Positions 36,137-45,446 of a stretch of 64,000 nucleotides of DNA are shown here, piece after piece. The first letter of the stretch is position 1; each line of letters begins with the position of its first letter. Below the pieces are notes generated by a model, which made no database searches, was not told where the DNA came from, and was given only the letters and a program-made list of their open reading frames with translations. The stretch covers positions 62,001 to 126,000 of the forward strand of contig JALXXC010000008.1 in NCBI GenBank assembly GCA_025144245.1, written 5' to 3'. The DNA is from Corynebacterium sp. p3-SID1145. GTDB lineage: Bacteria; Actinomycetota; Actinomycetes; Mycobacteriales; Mycobacteriaceae. The position numbers and the translations under genes were made by a program.

Positions 36137-39100
36137 TCAATGACTAACAGCCCACAATACTGCATAATGACCGGCCTGCTTGAGCAGGTCGGCGTGGGGT
36201 CCGTCTTCAATGATACGTCCTTGGTCGACGACGAGTATCCGGTCGGCCTCCGCGGCGGTGGCGAGGCGGTGCGCGACGATCACTGATGTGCGCCCATCTG
36301 TGGTTTTCGCGGAGGCGTCGAGCACGCTGCGCTCGGTGGCCGGGTCGAGGGTCGCGGTGGCTTCGTCGAGGAGGACGACGTCGGGGTGGAGCATTTCGGC
36401 GCGGGCGAGGGCGATGATCTGCCGCTGCCCGGAGCTCAGGCCGCGGCCGCGTTCGCCGACGCGCGCGTTGAAGCCGCCGGGGATGGCCGCGATGATGCCG
36501 AGCGCGCCGATGCGGCGCACGGCCTCCTCGATCTCGTCGCGGGTGGCATCGGGTGCACCGTAGGCGATGTTCTCGGCGACGGTGCCGGGGAATAGGTAGG
36601 ACTCCTGGGGGACTTGGGCGAGGGCGCGGCGCCAGTCGGGGAGCGGGAACGAGGAGACGTCGGTGCCGCTCGCGGTCACAGTGCCTGTGACGGGGTCGTA
36701 GAAGCGGGCGAGCAGCTTGACGACGGTCGACTTGCCCGCCCCCGTCGCCCCCACCAGCGCGACGGTTTCGCCGGGCTGGAAGGCGACGGTGAAATCCTCG
36801 ATGACGGGAGCGGCGCTGGGTGAGTACGCGAAGGTGACGTCGTTGAGCGCCAGTTCCCCGCGGGCGGCGTCGGCGGCACCGGGGGAGGTGCCGGTGTCGG
36901 GGACGGTGGTGCGCTCGTCGAGAAGCTCGCGGATGCGGTCGAAGCTCACGGTGGCTTGCTGCCAGGAGTCGAAGATCTGGCCGAGCTGCTGGATGGGGCC
37001 GTAGAGCTGGCCTAAGTACATCGTGAAGGCCACGAGGACACCAACGGACAGTGTGCCGTCGGCGATACGGCCGGCACCGATGCCGACGATGATGGCGGTC
37101 ATGATCTGGGAGATCAGCTGCATGCCGTTGAAGTAGGTGGCAACGAGGAGCTGGGAGCGCATGCGCAGGCGCCGGTAGGTGTCGCTCTCCGCCGCGAAGT
37201 GCGCTTCGGCGGACGGCTCCATGCGGTGCATCTGGCTGATGCGGATGCCGCCGATGAGTTCGGCGAATTCGCCGTTGACCGCTGAAATCTGGGCGCGGGC
37301 GGCGGCGTGGAAGCGCTTGGAGTAGTGGCGGAAAACGATTGTGACCAGCGCGATGAGCGGAACGGCGTAGAAGGCGGTGAGCGCGAGTGAGCCGTCGGTG
37401 GCCACGAGCATCGCGGCGACGCCGATAAGAGTGCCCACGGAGACGATCGTTTGGGCGAGCCCTGTTTGCAGGAAGCTGGACAGGGTGTCGATGTCGGTGG
37501 TCATCCGCGTCATGATGCGCCCCGACAGGTGCGATTCGAAATAGCTCATCCCGAGGCTTTCCAGGTGGGAGTAGCTGCGCACGCGCAGGCCGTAAAGGAG
37601 GCGTTCGCCGGAGCGGGCGGACAGGACGGTCATGGCGGCGTTCGCGAGCCACGCGATGAGGACGACGGCCAGCGCCGCCCCGGAGACCAGCCACAGCGTG
37701 CGGGGGTCGCCGGCGTGAATGCCCTTATCGACGGCCGTCCGCACCAGTGTCGGGAAGCTAAGATCCGCGAGCACCCCGACGACGAGCAGCGCCGTGACCC
37801 CCGCGATCAGCCACTTCACCGAGGCGAACATCGCGCGCAGTCCGGCCGGGATGGTGCCTTTGGGCTCCTCGTCGGCCGGCGGGAGGTGCTCGAGGCGTTC
37901 GAGGAGCTCCGGGGTCGCGGTGACGACGCGGGCAGCGCCGCCACCACCGCCACCGCCGCCGGCTCGGCCGAAACCGGCGGAAGAGACGGAGACGTGCTCG
38001 TGGGGGCCAGCGTCGGGGAGCTCGGGCCAGAGTGCGGAGTGGGGCGGCTCTGGCCCGGATACGGGTCCAGGGCCGGCGCCTGGGCCGGGGCCATGTCCGG
38101 CGTCTTGCTGCGGGGTATCGCCGGGGGCCATGAGGGTCTTGTAGGAGGGGTGGGCGGTGGCGGGGGCGAGGGGAGCGTCGATAAGCGTGGTGCCGTGGTC
38201 CATGATGACGACGCGCTCGGTGTGTTCGACCGTGGATTGGCGGTGCGCGACGGCGATGATGGTCACGCCGCGGAGGTTGTCGCGCAGGTTGGCCAAGATG
38301 TCTGCTTCGGTTGCAGCGTCGATGGCGGAGGTGGCGTCGTCGAGGATGAGTACGCGCGGGCGGGCCAGCAGCGCACGGGCGAGGGCGATGCGCTGCCGCT
38401 GGCCGCCGGATAAGGTGAGGCCGCGTTCGCCGACGACGGTGCCGTAGCCGTCGGGGAGGTCGGCGATGAATTCGTCGGCGCAGGCCATGCGGGCGGCGTG
38501 CACGATCTCGTCGTCGGTGACGTCGGCGCCCATGGCGATGTTGTCGCGGATGGACAGGGAGAACAGGAACGCCTCGTCGAAAACGCACGTGACCTTGCTG
38601 CGGATCGCGCTGTGGGTGAGCTCGTCGTAGGGGATCTCTCCGTCAGGCGTGACCAGGGCGAGGTGACCCCCGTCGGGCGCGTAGAAGCCGCCTGCGAGCT
38701 GGACAGCCATGGACTTGCCGGCGCCCGCCGGGCCGATGACGGAGACCTGTTCGCCGGGGGCGACGGTGAGGGTGAACCGGTCGAGGACGTCGCGGCCGTC
38801 GGCGCGGAAGGTGACGTCGTTGAACGCGATGCCGGCGGGGCCGTCGGGCAGCTCGCGCGGTGCGGTGGGGTCGGGGCGCTCGGGGGCGAGCTGGAGGACC
38901 TCCTCGAGCCGGTCGATGCCGCTCATGCCCATCTGGAGTGTGACGTAGGTGTTGGCCAGCATGGACATCAGCGACGTCAGCGAGCTCAGGTACGCGGTGA
39001 AAGCGACGAAGCCGCCGACCGTCATGCCGCCGCGCAGCGCGATGAGTCCGCCGGCGACGATGGTGACCACGAGTGCGAGGTTGGGAAGCTGGCTCAGCGC

Positions 39101-39796
39101 GGGCTGGAAGCGGGCGGTGAGCTTGGCCGCGCGCATCTTCACGGCGTAGAGATGGCGAGCGAGACCGTCGAGGACCGCGACTTCATGCTCCTCGCGGCCG
39201 AAGGCCTTGACCACGCGCACACCGGAGACCGTCTGCTCGACGTGGCTGGTCAGATCCGCGGCGGACTGCTGGTTCGCCCATGTCGCGGCGTAGAGCGCGG
39301 TGCGTGAGCGGCCCGCCACCCACACGATCAGCGGCAGGAAAGCCAGCGCCATCAGCGTCAGGGGCACGTCCACCCACGCCATGACTGCGATGGTGAGGAG
39401 GAGCTGCACCAGGCGGGACAGTGCCATCGGGCTCATCGCCAGTACGGAGAAGAGCTGGCCCAAATCGGTGATGGAGCGGGAAACGATCTGCCCGGTGACG
39501 ATCCGGTCTTGCCCGGGGCCGTCGAGCCGGTGGAGAGTTTTGAGCAGCTCCACGCGCACGTAGTGCTGGGAGCGGGTGGCCAGGTTTCCGGCAGCCCACC
39601 TGCGCAGCACCTGGAAGGCGAATTGGGCGACGGCAATGCCGGCCATGGCCCAGGCGATCGCCGCCACGCTGCCTTCACGGGCTCCGGTGGCCACGTCGAC
39701 GGCCGTGCCCGTCAGCCCCGGCAGTGATGTCTGCAGCACCGCCGCGATCACGGCGGTGGCGAGGGTGAGCGCGGCGAACCCGGGGTTGGCCTTCAA
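36137..39796 (-). CDS. Fused tandem ABC exporter (two TMD-NBD halves)
   Basis: A 1219-residue protein joining two half-exporters: TMD1 (about 1-290), NBD1 with Walker A GPAGAGKS and signature LSGGQRQRIALARALL plus LILDDATSAID, a Gly/Pro-rich linker (about residues 550-620), TMD2, and NBD2 with GATGAGKST, LSSGQRQIIALARA and VLLDEATATLD. Both ATP sites look competent, although site 1 has Asp-Asp instead of Asp-Glu after the Walker B strand. Such transporters export lipids or drugs. The start is uncertain: no ATG or GTG fits, the TTG at 39796 has no ribosome site, and GAAGGAG lies at the end of the upstream gene (around 39850). Confidence 0.88.
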   Translation of the reverse strand: MKANPGFAALTLATAVIAAVLQTSLPGLTGTAVDVATGAREGSVAAIAWAMAGIAVAQFAFQVLRRWAAGNLATRSQHYVRVELLKTLHRLDGPGQDRIVTGQIVSRSITDLGQLFSVLAMSPMALSRLVQLLLTIAVMAWVDVPLTLMALAFLPLIVWVAGRSRTALYAATWANQQSAADLTSHVEQTVSGVRVVKAFGREEHEVAVLDGLARHLYAVKMRAAKLTARFQPALSQLPNLALVVTIVAGGLIALRGGMTVGGFVAFTAYLSSLTSLMSMLANTYVTLQMGMSGIDRLEEVLQLAPERPDPTAPRELPDGPAGIAFNDVTFRADGRDVLDRFTLTVAPGEQVSVIGPAGAGKSMAVQLAGGFYAPDGGHLALVTPDGEIPYDELTHSAIRSKVTCVFDEAFLFSLSIRDNIAMGADVTDDEIVHAARMACADEFIADLPDGYGTVVGERGLTLSGGQRQRIALARALLARPRVLILDDATSAIDAATEADILANLRDNLRGVTIIAVAHRQSTVEHTERVVIMDHGTTLIDAPLAPATAHPSYKTLMAPGDTPQQDAGHGPGPGAGPGPVSGPEPPHSALWPELPDAGPHEHVSVSSAGFGRAGGGGGGGGAARVVTATPELLERLEHLPPADEEPKGTIPAGLRAMFASVKWLIAGVTALLVVGVLADLSFPTLVRTAVDKGIHAGDPRTLWLVSGAALAVVLIAWLANAAMTVLSARSGERLLYGLRVRSYSHLESLGMSYFESHLSGRIMTRMTTDIDTLSSFLQTGLAQTIVSVGTLIGVAAMLVATDGSLALTAFYAVPLIALVTIVFRHYSKRFHAAARAQISAVNGEFAELIGGIRISQMHRMEPSAEAHFAAESDTYRRLRMRSQLLVATYFNGMQLISQIMTAIIVGIGAGRIADGTLSVGVLVAFTMYLGQLYGPIQQLGQIFDSWQQATVSFDRIRELLDERTTVPDTGTSPGAADAARGELALNDVTFAYSPSAAPVIEDFTVAFQPGETVALVGATGAGKSTVVKLLARFYDPVTGTVTASGTDVSSFPLPDWRRALAQVPQESYLFPGTVAENIAYGAPDATRDEIEEAVRRIGALGIIAAIPGGFNARVGERGRGLSSGQRQIIALARAEMLHPDVVLLDEATATLDPATERSVLDASAKTTDGRTSVIVAHRLATAAEADRILVVDQGRIIEDGPHADLLKQAGHYAVLWAVSH

Positions 39797-39844
39797 CGAC
39801 CGGGTGATCAGGTGGCCACGCAGCTTATCCGCGATTGACGTGGC

Positions 39845-40777
39845 CTACTCCTTCTCGATTGCGTCCGCGGCGGCCACAGCCTCGGCGACCTCCGCGTCCG
39901 TCTCGCCCGCCGCGCCGGCATCCTCCTTGTCGCGGTTGCGGCTGAAGATGGCCAGGAAAGACTTCACGCGGGACGCGGCGTTCTTCTCGGCGGCGTCGAA
40001 TTCGTCCTCCACCTCGGATTTGGCGGGCAGCTCGTTGGCGAACTCGGCGGGCGGCTGGCCCAGGTTGGGGTTGACCCCCTCGATGACCTTCTTGGCCAGG
40101 GCGCGGTTGGCCATCGCGCCAGCGACAGCGCCGATGCCCAGCGGCATGAGCTTGCCCAGCCACATGCGGCGCAGACGGCGCTTCATCGACTTCAGCAAGG
40201 AGCGGGTGAGCAAGCTGTTGGCCTGGCTCAGGGTGGGGCCGGAGAACTTCGACACCATCGCCACAGACGGCAGCTTCTGGGCGTCCGGGCCGACGAGCGT
40301 ATCGACGATCGCCGCTCCCTGCGACCCCGACAGCACCATCAGCACGATGGCGCGGCGGCGCTCCGCATCGGAGATGTCCACACCGCGCAGGTAGGCGGAG
40401 CCGACGGTGTAGACAGCGGCCAGATCCACGAACACGAGGGACTCGCCGGCCACGGCGGCGGCACCTGTGAAAAACCCGATGCCGGGGACTGCGGCCGCGC
40501 CGCCGGCGCCCGCACCGGTGCCGGAAGCGGCGTACATGAAGTGCTTGTCCATGAGCGCCTGGATCTCCGCCGGGGAGGCCTCCGGGTTGGAGCGACGCAG
40601 GTGGTCGACATATGCGCGGATCACACCGGACTGCAGGCGCACCGCACGGTCGAGACCCTTGATGAACATCCTGCCCATGAAGTTGGCGTTCTTCTCGATC
40701 TCTTTGGCATCCATCGCAGCGGGTGCGCTGGCCGCCTGGTTCTTCTTGTCGTCCTTGCGGTTGCGGAAGAGGGCCAT
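39845..40777 (-). CDS. Gly/Ala-rich membrane-associated protein, possibly EcsC-related
   Basis: A 310-residue protein starting MALFRNRKDDKKN, with a Gly/Ala-rich hydrophobic stretch (AASGTGAGAGGAAAVPGIGFF), a second hydrophobic strand (ESLVFVDLAAVYTVGSAYL) and a third around LGIGAVAGAMANRAL, then a charged tail. The order resembles EcsC-like proteins, which are associated with ABC exporters, and this gene directly precedes a fused ABC exporter in the same direction. That match is by eye and weak. The ATG at 40777 has AGGAGA before it, and this start is preferred to an upstream TTG. Confidence 0.65.
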   Translation of the reverse strand: MALFRNRKDDKKNQAASAPAAMDAKEIEKNANFMGRMFIKGLDRAVRLQSGVIRAYVDHLRRSNPEASPAEIQALMDKHFMYAASGTGAGAGGAAAVPGIGFFTGAAAVAGESLVFVDLAAVYTVGSAYLRGVDISDAERRRAIVLMVLSGSQGAAIVDTLVGPDAQKLPSVAMVSKFSGPTLSQANSLLTRSLLKSMKRRLRRMWLGKLMPLGIGAVAGAMANRALAKKVIEGVNPNLGQPPAEFANELPAKSEVEDEFDAAEKNAASRVKSFLAIFSRNRDKEDAGAAGETDAEVAEAVAAADAIEKE

Positions 40778-40910
40778 GTCGATTCTCCTTCGAGCGCCTA
40801 ATTGCGCGGCGCGTAGGGGTGGGCGTGCAATTCGTTCGGCCCGTGAAAAGCCAATGCACACCAATTTATAGGAGGGCGGGGAAAGCTGTCGGGGAGGAGG
40901 TTGGGGGAGG

Positions 40911-40921
40911 CGTCGATAAGC
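40911..40921 (-). repeat. Intergenic copy of iterated 11-mer CGTCGATAAGC
   Basis: Exact copy in the divergent region, 57 bases before the carboxylesterase ATG. It is the second copy outside coding sequence. Confidence 0.9.
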
Positions 40922-40978
40922 GTGCCGAATGCTGTGCTAACAGCCTTCCGTGCGCCGCGGTAGCTACAGTGGCGAGGC

Positions 40979-42550
40979 ATGACCGCAAATCCCGTCGTGC
41001 GCACTACGTCCGGCCGTGTCCGGGGTGTCGTCGACCCGACTACGGGGATGCGCACGTGGCGGGGTGTGCCGTTCGGTGCGCCGACGGACGGGCAGCACCG
41101 TTTCCGGGCGCCGCGCCCGCGCGAGCCATGGGAGGGCGTGCACGACGCGGTCCACTTCGCGCACCCGGCGATGCAGGGCACCTACGGCTGGAACGACCGC
41201 GTCAAGGGCACGGAGGACTGCCTCGTGCTCGACATCGTGCGCCCCGACACGGACGAGGAACTGCCGGTCGTGGTGTACATGCACGGCGGGACGTTCCTGA
41301 CCGGCTCGTCTCACGAGAAAGTTCTGCAAGGGCACCGGTTTGCTAAAGCCACGGACATCGTCTACGTTTCCATCAATTTCCGCCTGGGCGTGCTCGGGTA
41401 TCTGGACCTGCGCTCGCTCGGGGCCGATTGCGCCGCGAACCCGGGCACGATGGACCAGATCCTCGCCTTGGAATGGGTGCGCGACAACATCGCCGCTTTC
41501 GGCGGCGACCCGGACCGGGTGACAATCATGGGCGAATCCGCTGGCGCCGCCTCGGTGGTCACCCTGATGAGCTCGCCGCCCGCGCGCGGACTGTTCCACG
41601 GCGCTGTCGCCCAATCCACACCCGCGGCCGCGGTCCACTCGCGCATCCAGGCGGCAATGTGGGTGCGCAAGCTTCTCGACGGCATGGGCTTGTCCCGCCT
41701 GTCCACCCTCGAGGACCTGCGGCAGGTCGACGGCGAAGAGCTCGTGCGCGTGGGCAATTCTCTGCTGATCCGCAGCGGCGAACTGCCGTACCTCAACCTC
41801 GCGTTCATGCCGACCGTGGACGGGGAGGTGCTGCCGAGCCACCCGATCGACGTGTTCACCGCCAACGAGGAAGCGCCAGTGCCGCTGATCATCGGGTCGA
41901 ATTCGGGCGAGGCCAGCTTCACCAAGGCGATGTATGTGTTCAACCGTTCCCGCGAGCGGGCCGCACGCCGCATCCTCGAGGTCTTCGACCCCGGGCACGC
42001 CGACGCCATCTTGGACGCCTACAACGGCGCACAGACCCGTAAGGACTTCGCGGAGCTGGTGGCCGACGCGGTGTTCTGGGCGCCTTCGGTGCGCCTGGCC
42101 ACGGAGCACCGCCGTGTCGCGGATGTGTGGATGTACCACTTCGACCACGCCGCCCCGGCCGTCAAGCGCCTCGGCATCGGCGCCGTGCACACCGCGGACC
42201 TCGAGGCGGTTTTCGGGGCACCGTATTCCAGCCCCGCCGGCATTCTGCAGCGGCTCGGTCCCCAGAGCGACTTCGAGACTGTCAGCGAAATGATGCAGCG
42301 TAACTGGGGAGCCTTCTTCCACACAGGCCAGGTGGGGGAGGAATGGCCCGTCTATGGCTTCCGCTCCGAGGACGCGCCGGGCCGCGCCACCACCATCATC
42401 AGCGCCAACCCCCGTGTGGTGCGCGACCCGAAGGCGGAGAAGCGCCGCGCGTGGGAGGGCTTCAAATTCACGAGCTGGGGCACCGGCCGCCCGGAAGTCC
42501 TGGAGAGCGTGACGGACTTTCTCGGCCTCGAACCCGACGAGGAACCCTGA
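40979..42550 (+). CDS. Type B carboxylesterase
   Basis: A 523-residue alpha/beta-hydrolase of the carboxylesterase type B (PnbA-like) family. The oxyanion-hole MHGGTF, nucleophile elbow GESAGAAS (Ser) and the signature EDCLVLDIVRP are present; the acid residue is probably Glu in GSNSGEAS and the histidine is in AVHTADL. No signal peptide, so it acts in the cytosol on small esters. Substrate unknown. The gene stands alone, divergent from the gene at 39845-40777, with a 200-base upstream region holding an 11-mer copy. Confidence 0.9.
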   Translation: MTANPVVRTTSGRVRGVVDPTTGMRTWRGVPFGAPTDGQHRFRAPRPREPWEGVHDAVHFAHPAMQGTYGWNDRVKGTEDCLVLDIVRPDTDEELPVVVYMHGGTFLTGSSHEKVLQGHRFAKATDIVYVSINFRLGVLGYLDLRSLGADCAANPGTMDQILALEWVRDNIAAFGGDPDRVTIMGESAGAASVVTLMSSPPARGLFHGAVAQSTPAAAVHSRIQAAMWVRKLLDGMGLSRLSTLEDLRQVDGEELVRVGNSLLIRSGELPYLNLAFMPTVDGEVLPSHPIDVFTANEEAPVPLIIGSNSGEASFTKAMYVFNRSRERAARRILEVFDPGHADAILDAYNGAQTRKDFAELVADAVFWAPSVRLATEHRRVADVWMYHFDHAAPAVKRLGIGAVHTADLEAVFGAPYSSPAGILQRLGPQSDFETVSEMMQRNWGAFFHTGQVGEEWPVYGFRSEDAPGRATTIISANPRVVRDPKAEKRRAWEGFKFTSWGTGRPEVLESVTDFLGLEPDEEP

Positions 42551-42661
42551 CCGAAAGCCCGCCGGAAGTCGAAGAACCGGTGCGGTGGCACCACAACGTC
42601 GCTAGGCTGGGTGCGGCCAGGCCGAATGCGTCTGAAAATCCAGCAGGAGGGAACCGACGTA

Positions 42662-43486
42662 ATGAGCTTTTTCGAGGACATTGCCGCAGGCCTTGACCGC
42701 GAAGGCATCGAGTCGCGCGTGCACGACGACACGATGTTCGTGCCGATCACCTCCGATGTGGAGATCCATTTCGTGGAGATCGACCCCGATCTTCCCGCCG
42801 CGAATGTGTATATCGCCGCCGCGGATGTGGACGAAGACGACGAAGAATTCGAGACCGTTCTCGTCTCCGTCGTCTTCTCCGTGGAGGACGCTGTGGCCAC
42901 CGCCGTCAAGCACATGGCGACCGACCAGGTGATCACGGTGCTGAGCGACCTGCTGGAAGGCACCGACGAGCGCATCGGTGACCTGGACTTCTTCCAGGAC
43001 CCGGTCAACCCGAACCTGGTGCGCGCCGAAGTCGGCGACAATGCCGAGCTGCAGGTCCAGGTTGAGCTGCAGGACGGCGACCCGTGTGCGGCGGTGACCT
43101 TCATCGCTCTGCCGGAGACCTACGACGATCTCCTCGACGACGCCATCGGCGAACTCTGGGAGTCCGACGGCGATGCCGAGTTGACCGACGAGGACCGCGA
43201 GCGTCTCTTCGCCAGCCTGCACGCCGAGGCGATCGCCGAGGTGGAGACCCTGGATTTGGGTGTCTTCTTCGACTTCGACCGCCTCTTCGACATTCTCTGC
43301 CTCGCCGCCGACCACGCCGAGGACTGGGAGTCTCAGCTTCTCCCGTTCGACGACGATGATTTCGACGAGCCCGACGTGTACGACATCTTCGGCGCCGACG
43401 ACCCGTACGACGACGATCTCGACGAGGACGATGATGACCTCGACGACACCGTCGCCGACGACGTCGACTTCGAGGACGAGGTCTAA
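42662..43486 (+). CDS. Very acidic conserved protein, unknown function
   Basis: A 274-residue soluble protein starting MSFFEDIAAGLDREGIES. The N-terminal domain has alternating beta strands (VEIHFVEIDPDLPAANVYIA) and a middle helical section; the last 45 residues are almost only Asp and Glu (FDDDDFDEPD, DLDEDDDDLDD). AGGAGGG lies well placed before ATG 42662, and an upstream start at 42611 would lack one. The extreme acidity suggests a partner with basic surface or metal binding, but no family is recognised. A hairpin follows. Confidence 0.7.
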   Translation: MSFFEDIAAGLDREGIESRVHDDTMFVPITSDVEIHFVEIDPDLPAANVYIAAADVDEDDEEFETVLVSVVFSVEDAVATAVKHMATDQVITVLSDLLEGTDERIGDLDFFQDPVNPNLVRAEVGDNAELQVQVELQDGDPCAAVTFIALPETYDDLLDDAIGELWESDGDAELTDEDRERLFASLHAEAIAEVETLDLGVFFDFDRLFDILCLAADHAEDWESQLLPFDDDDFDEPDVYDIFGADDPYDDDLDEDDDDLDDTVADDVDFEDEV

Positions 43487-43496
43487 AAAACTCGAA

Positions 43497-43517
43497 GCGC
43501 CGCGGTGAACGCGGCGC
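43497..43517. terminator. Bidirectional terminator hairpin
   Basis: GCGCCGCG (43497-43504), loop GTGAA, CGCGGCGC (43510-43517). AAAAAA before it acts as the T-run for the minus strand gene; it lies between convergent genes. Confidence 0.6.
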
Positions 43518-43567
43518 GGACGAACAGGACAGTGACCGGGTAGAACGGCGCAGGCCGGTCGCGGTTC

Positions 43568-44029
43568 TTACGCGGCAGCCAGGCCCTCAAACATGGAAGC
43601 GGGGGAGTAGACGGGCGTGAACGTGCCGTCGACGAGCCAGACGAAGGTCGTGCCGGTGGGGGAGTAGACCTCGTGGATGGCACCAGCCATGGACGACGGG
43701 ACGAGGGCGCGCACCCACGCCTCCGCGAGATCGCGGTCCACGGTGATGCCGGTGATATCGGTGAAGCGGACCTCGATCAGGTAGGCGGGGACATGGGATT
43801 CGCCGTAGCCCTTGATGCGGGCTTGGGCGCGCGGGCCGACGCGGCGGCGGGTGACAGCGGCCTTCAGCTGGGGACCGTGGCCGATACGGGGAAGGTCGCG
43901 TGACGGCGGCCGCCACGCAGGGGTTGGCCGGGCCAGGGAACGCGGGTGGTGGATCACGGCCTCGAATCGGTCGAGGGCCTCGGAGTGGGTGGAGCGGATC
44001 TGGTGTGCGAGTTCTCGTGTGTTCGTCAT
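43568..44029 (-). CDS. Hypothetical protein with Rv3651-like small fold
   Basis: A 154-residue protein starting MTNTRELAHQIRSTHSEAL, basic in the middle (AAVTRRRVGPRAQARIKGYGE), ending with VYSPTGTTFVWLVDGTFTPV. No signal peptide, membrane helix or catalytic motif is seen and I do not recognise the family; the word fold in the name is only a size comparison and carries no weight. ATG 44029 is chosen because the upstream extension is Cys/Pro-rich and looks like shadow reading. It is divergent from the MFS transporter. Confidence 0.5.
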   Translation of the reverse strand: MTNTRELAHQIRSTHSEALDRFEAVIHHPRSLARPTPAWRPPSRDLPRIGHGPQLKAAVTRRRVGPRAQARIKGYGESHVPAYLIEVRFTDITGITVDRDLAEAWVRALVPSSMAGAIHEVYSPTGTTFVWLVDGTFTPVYSPASMFEGLAAA

Positions 44030-44144
44030 GGCCCTCAAGGTACGAGGCAGGGTGGACACACAGGGCCATGCATTCGAACACAAATTCGAACACGGATGTA
44101 AGGAAATGGCTTTACCGGCTCAAACGGGTAGCCTGTTTGGCGCT

Positions 44145-45446
44145 ATGACAACCTCATCCTTGACCGCACGCTGGGCAGCACACAGGCACGACCGGGCGCG
44201 CGCACGCGCGGCGCGCGGCCCGGTGCCACCGATCCCGCACGAGATCTGGGTGCTGGTCTCCGCGGCATTCCTCATCGCGTTGGGGTATGGCCTGATCGCC
44301 CCGATCATCCCGCAGTTCGCGGAGAGCTTCGGCGTGCCGCTGGCGGCGGCTGCCGCGGTGGTGTCGGTGTTCTCGGCGGCGCGTTTGGTGGGGGCGCCGG
44401 GGGCGGGGTGGCTCGTCGATAAGCTTGGCTCGCGGAAGATCTATCTTTCCGGTCTTGTGATTGTGGCGGTGACCACTGCTTTGGTGGCTGTGGCACAGGA
44501 GTATTGGCACATGCTGGCGCTGCGGTTCCTGGCGGGGCTGGGGTCGACGATGTTCACGATCTCGGCGCAGGCGCTGATTGTGAAGGTGGCGCCGCCGCAG
44601 ATCCGTGGGCGGGCGAGCTCGACGTACGCGACGGCGTTCCTGCTGGGCAATATCATCGGGCCGATCGCTGGCGCGGGCCTGTCGTTTTTGGGCATGCGCT
44701 GGCCATTCGTGATTTACGGGATCGGTGTGGGCCTGGCGGCGTTCGTGGTGTGGGCGCGTCTGCCCAAGTCCGACCGTGACGTGGACCGCGCCGCGCGTCC
44801 GCCGATGCGCCTGAACGAGGCGCTGGCGCACCCCAGCTACCGCAGCCTGCTCGCGTCGATGTTCTCGCAGGGCTGGGTGAATATGGGTGTGCGCGTGGCC
44901 ATCCTGCCTTTGTTCGCGGCGTCGGTGTTCACCCACGGTGGCGCGATGGCTGGTCTCGCGCTCGCGGCGTTCGCTGCGGGCAATGCGGTGACGCTGCAAT
45001 TCTCCGGCCGGCTTGCCGACGAGATCGGCCGCAAGCCCATGATCAACTCTGGCCTGGCCACCACCGTTGTTGCGACGGCGACCCTCGGTTTCGCCACGAG
45101 CTTCTGGCCGCTGATCGCACTGTCTGCTCTTGCCGGCGTTGGCGGTGGCCTGCTCGTGCCGAGCCAGCAGGCGACGCTCGCGGACATCATCGGCAACGAC
45201 CGCTCCGGTGGTAAAGCACTGTCATTGTTCCAGATGTGCGGCGACGCCGGTCAGGTTCTCGGCCCGATCGTGATCGGTGCGCTCGCCCAGTCCCACGGTT
45301 TCCCGGTGGCGTTCGGGGCGTGCAGCGCGATCGCCGCCGGCGCGTTCGCCGTCTGGGCGGTGATGGGGAAGGAGACCCACCCGAAGCACGCTGTCGGCGA
45401 AACCCAGACAACCAGCACGACGACGATCCCCGCGAAGGAGCACTAA
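44145..45446 (+). CDS. MFS transporter
   Basis: A 433-residue major facilitator with 12 predicted helices. The motif A-like GWLVDKLGSRK after helix 2 and its mirror GRLADEIGRKP after helix 8 are present, and the order matches multidrug or sugar efflux (DHA1-like) transporters. Motif C-like G-x3-GPxxG is seen as GNIIGPIAGAGL. Substrate unknown; the coupled nucleoside hydrolase (TAATG overlap) suggests nucleosides or their products. An 11-mer copy (44414-44424) falls in the motif A loop as Val-Asp-Lys. Confidence 0.88.
   Translation: MTTSSLTARWAAHRHDRARARAARGPVPPIPHEIWVLVSAAFLIALGYGLIAPIIPQFAESFGVPLAAAAAVVSVFSAARLVGAPGAGWLVDKLGSRKIYLSGLVIVAVTTALVAVAQEYWHMLALRFLAGLGSTMFTISAQALIVKVAPPQIRGRASSTYATAFLLGNIIGPIAGAGLSFLGMRWPFVIYGIGVGLAAFVVWARLPKSDRDVDRAARPPMRLNEALAHPSYRSLLASMFSQGWVNMGVRVAILPLFAASVFTHGGAMAGLALAAFAAGNAVTLQFSGRLADEIGRKPMINSGLATTVVATATLGFATSFWPLIALSALAGVGGGLLVPSQQATLADIIGNDRSGGKALSLFQMCGDAGQVLGPIVIGALAQSHGFPVAFGACSAIAAGAFAVWAVMGKETHPKHAVGETQTTSTTTIPAKEH

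Noticed and set aside
32352..36143. 1263-codon plus-strand frame opposite odhA
   Set aside because: Antisense of odhA with abnormal composition (long Val/Leu/Gly/Asp runs).
39825..40859. 344-codon minus-strand frame overlapping the gene at 39845-40777
   Set aside because: Shifted frame with Arg/Pro-rich composition; the frame starting MALFRNRK has a ribosome site and a membrane-like profile.
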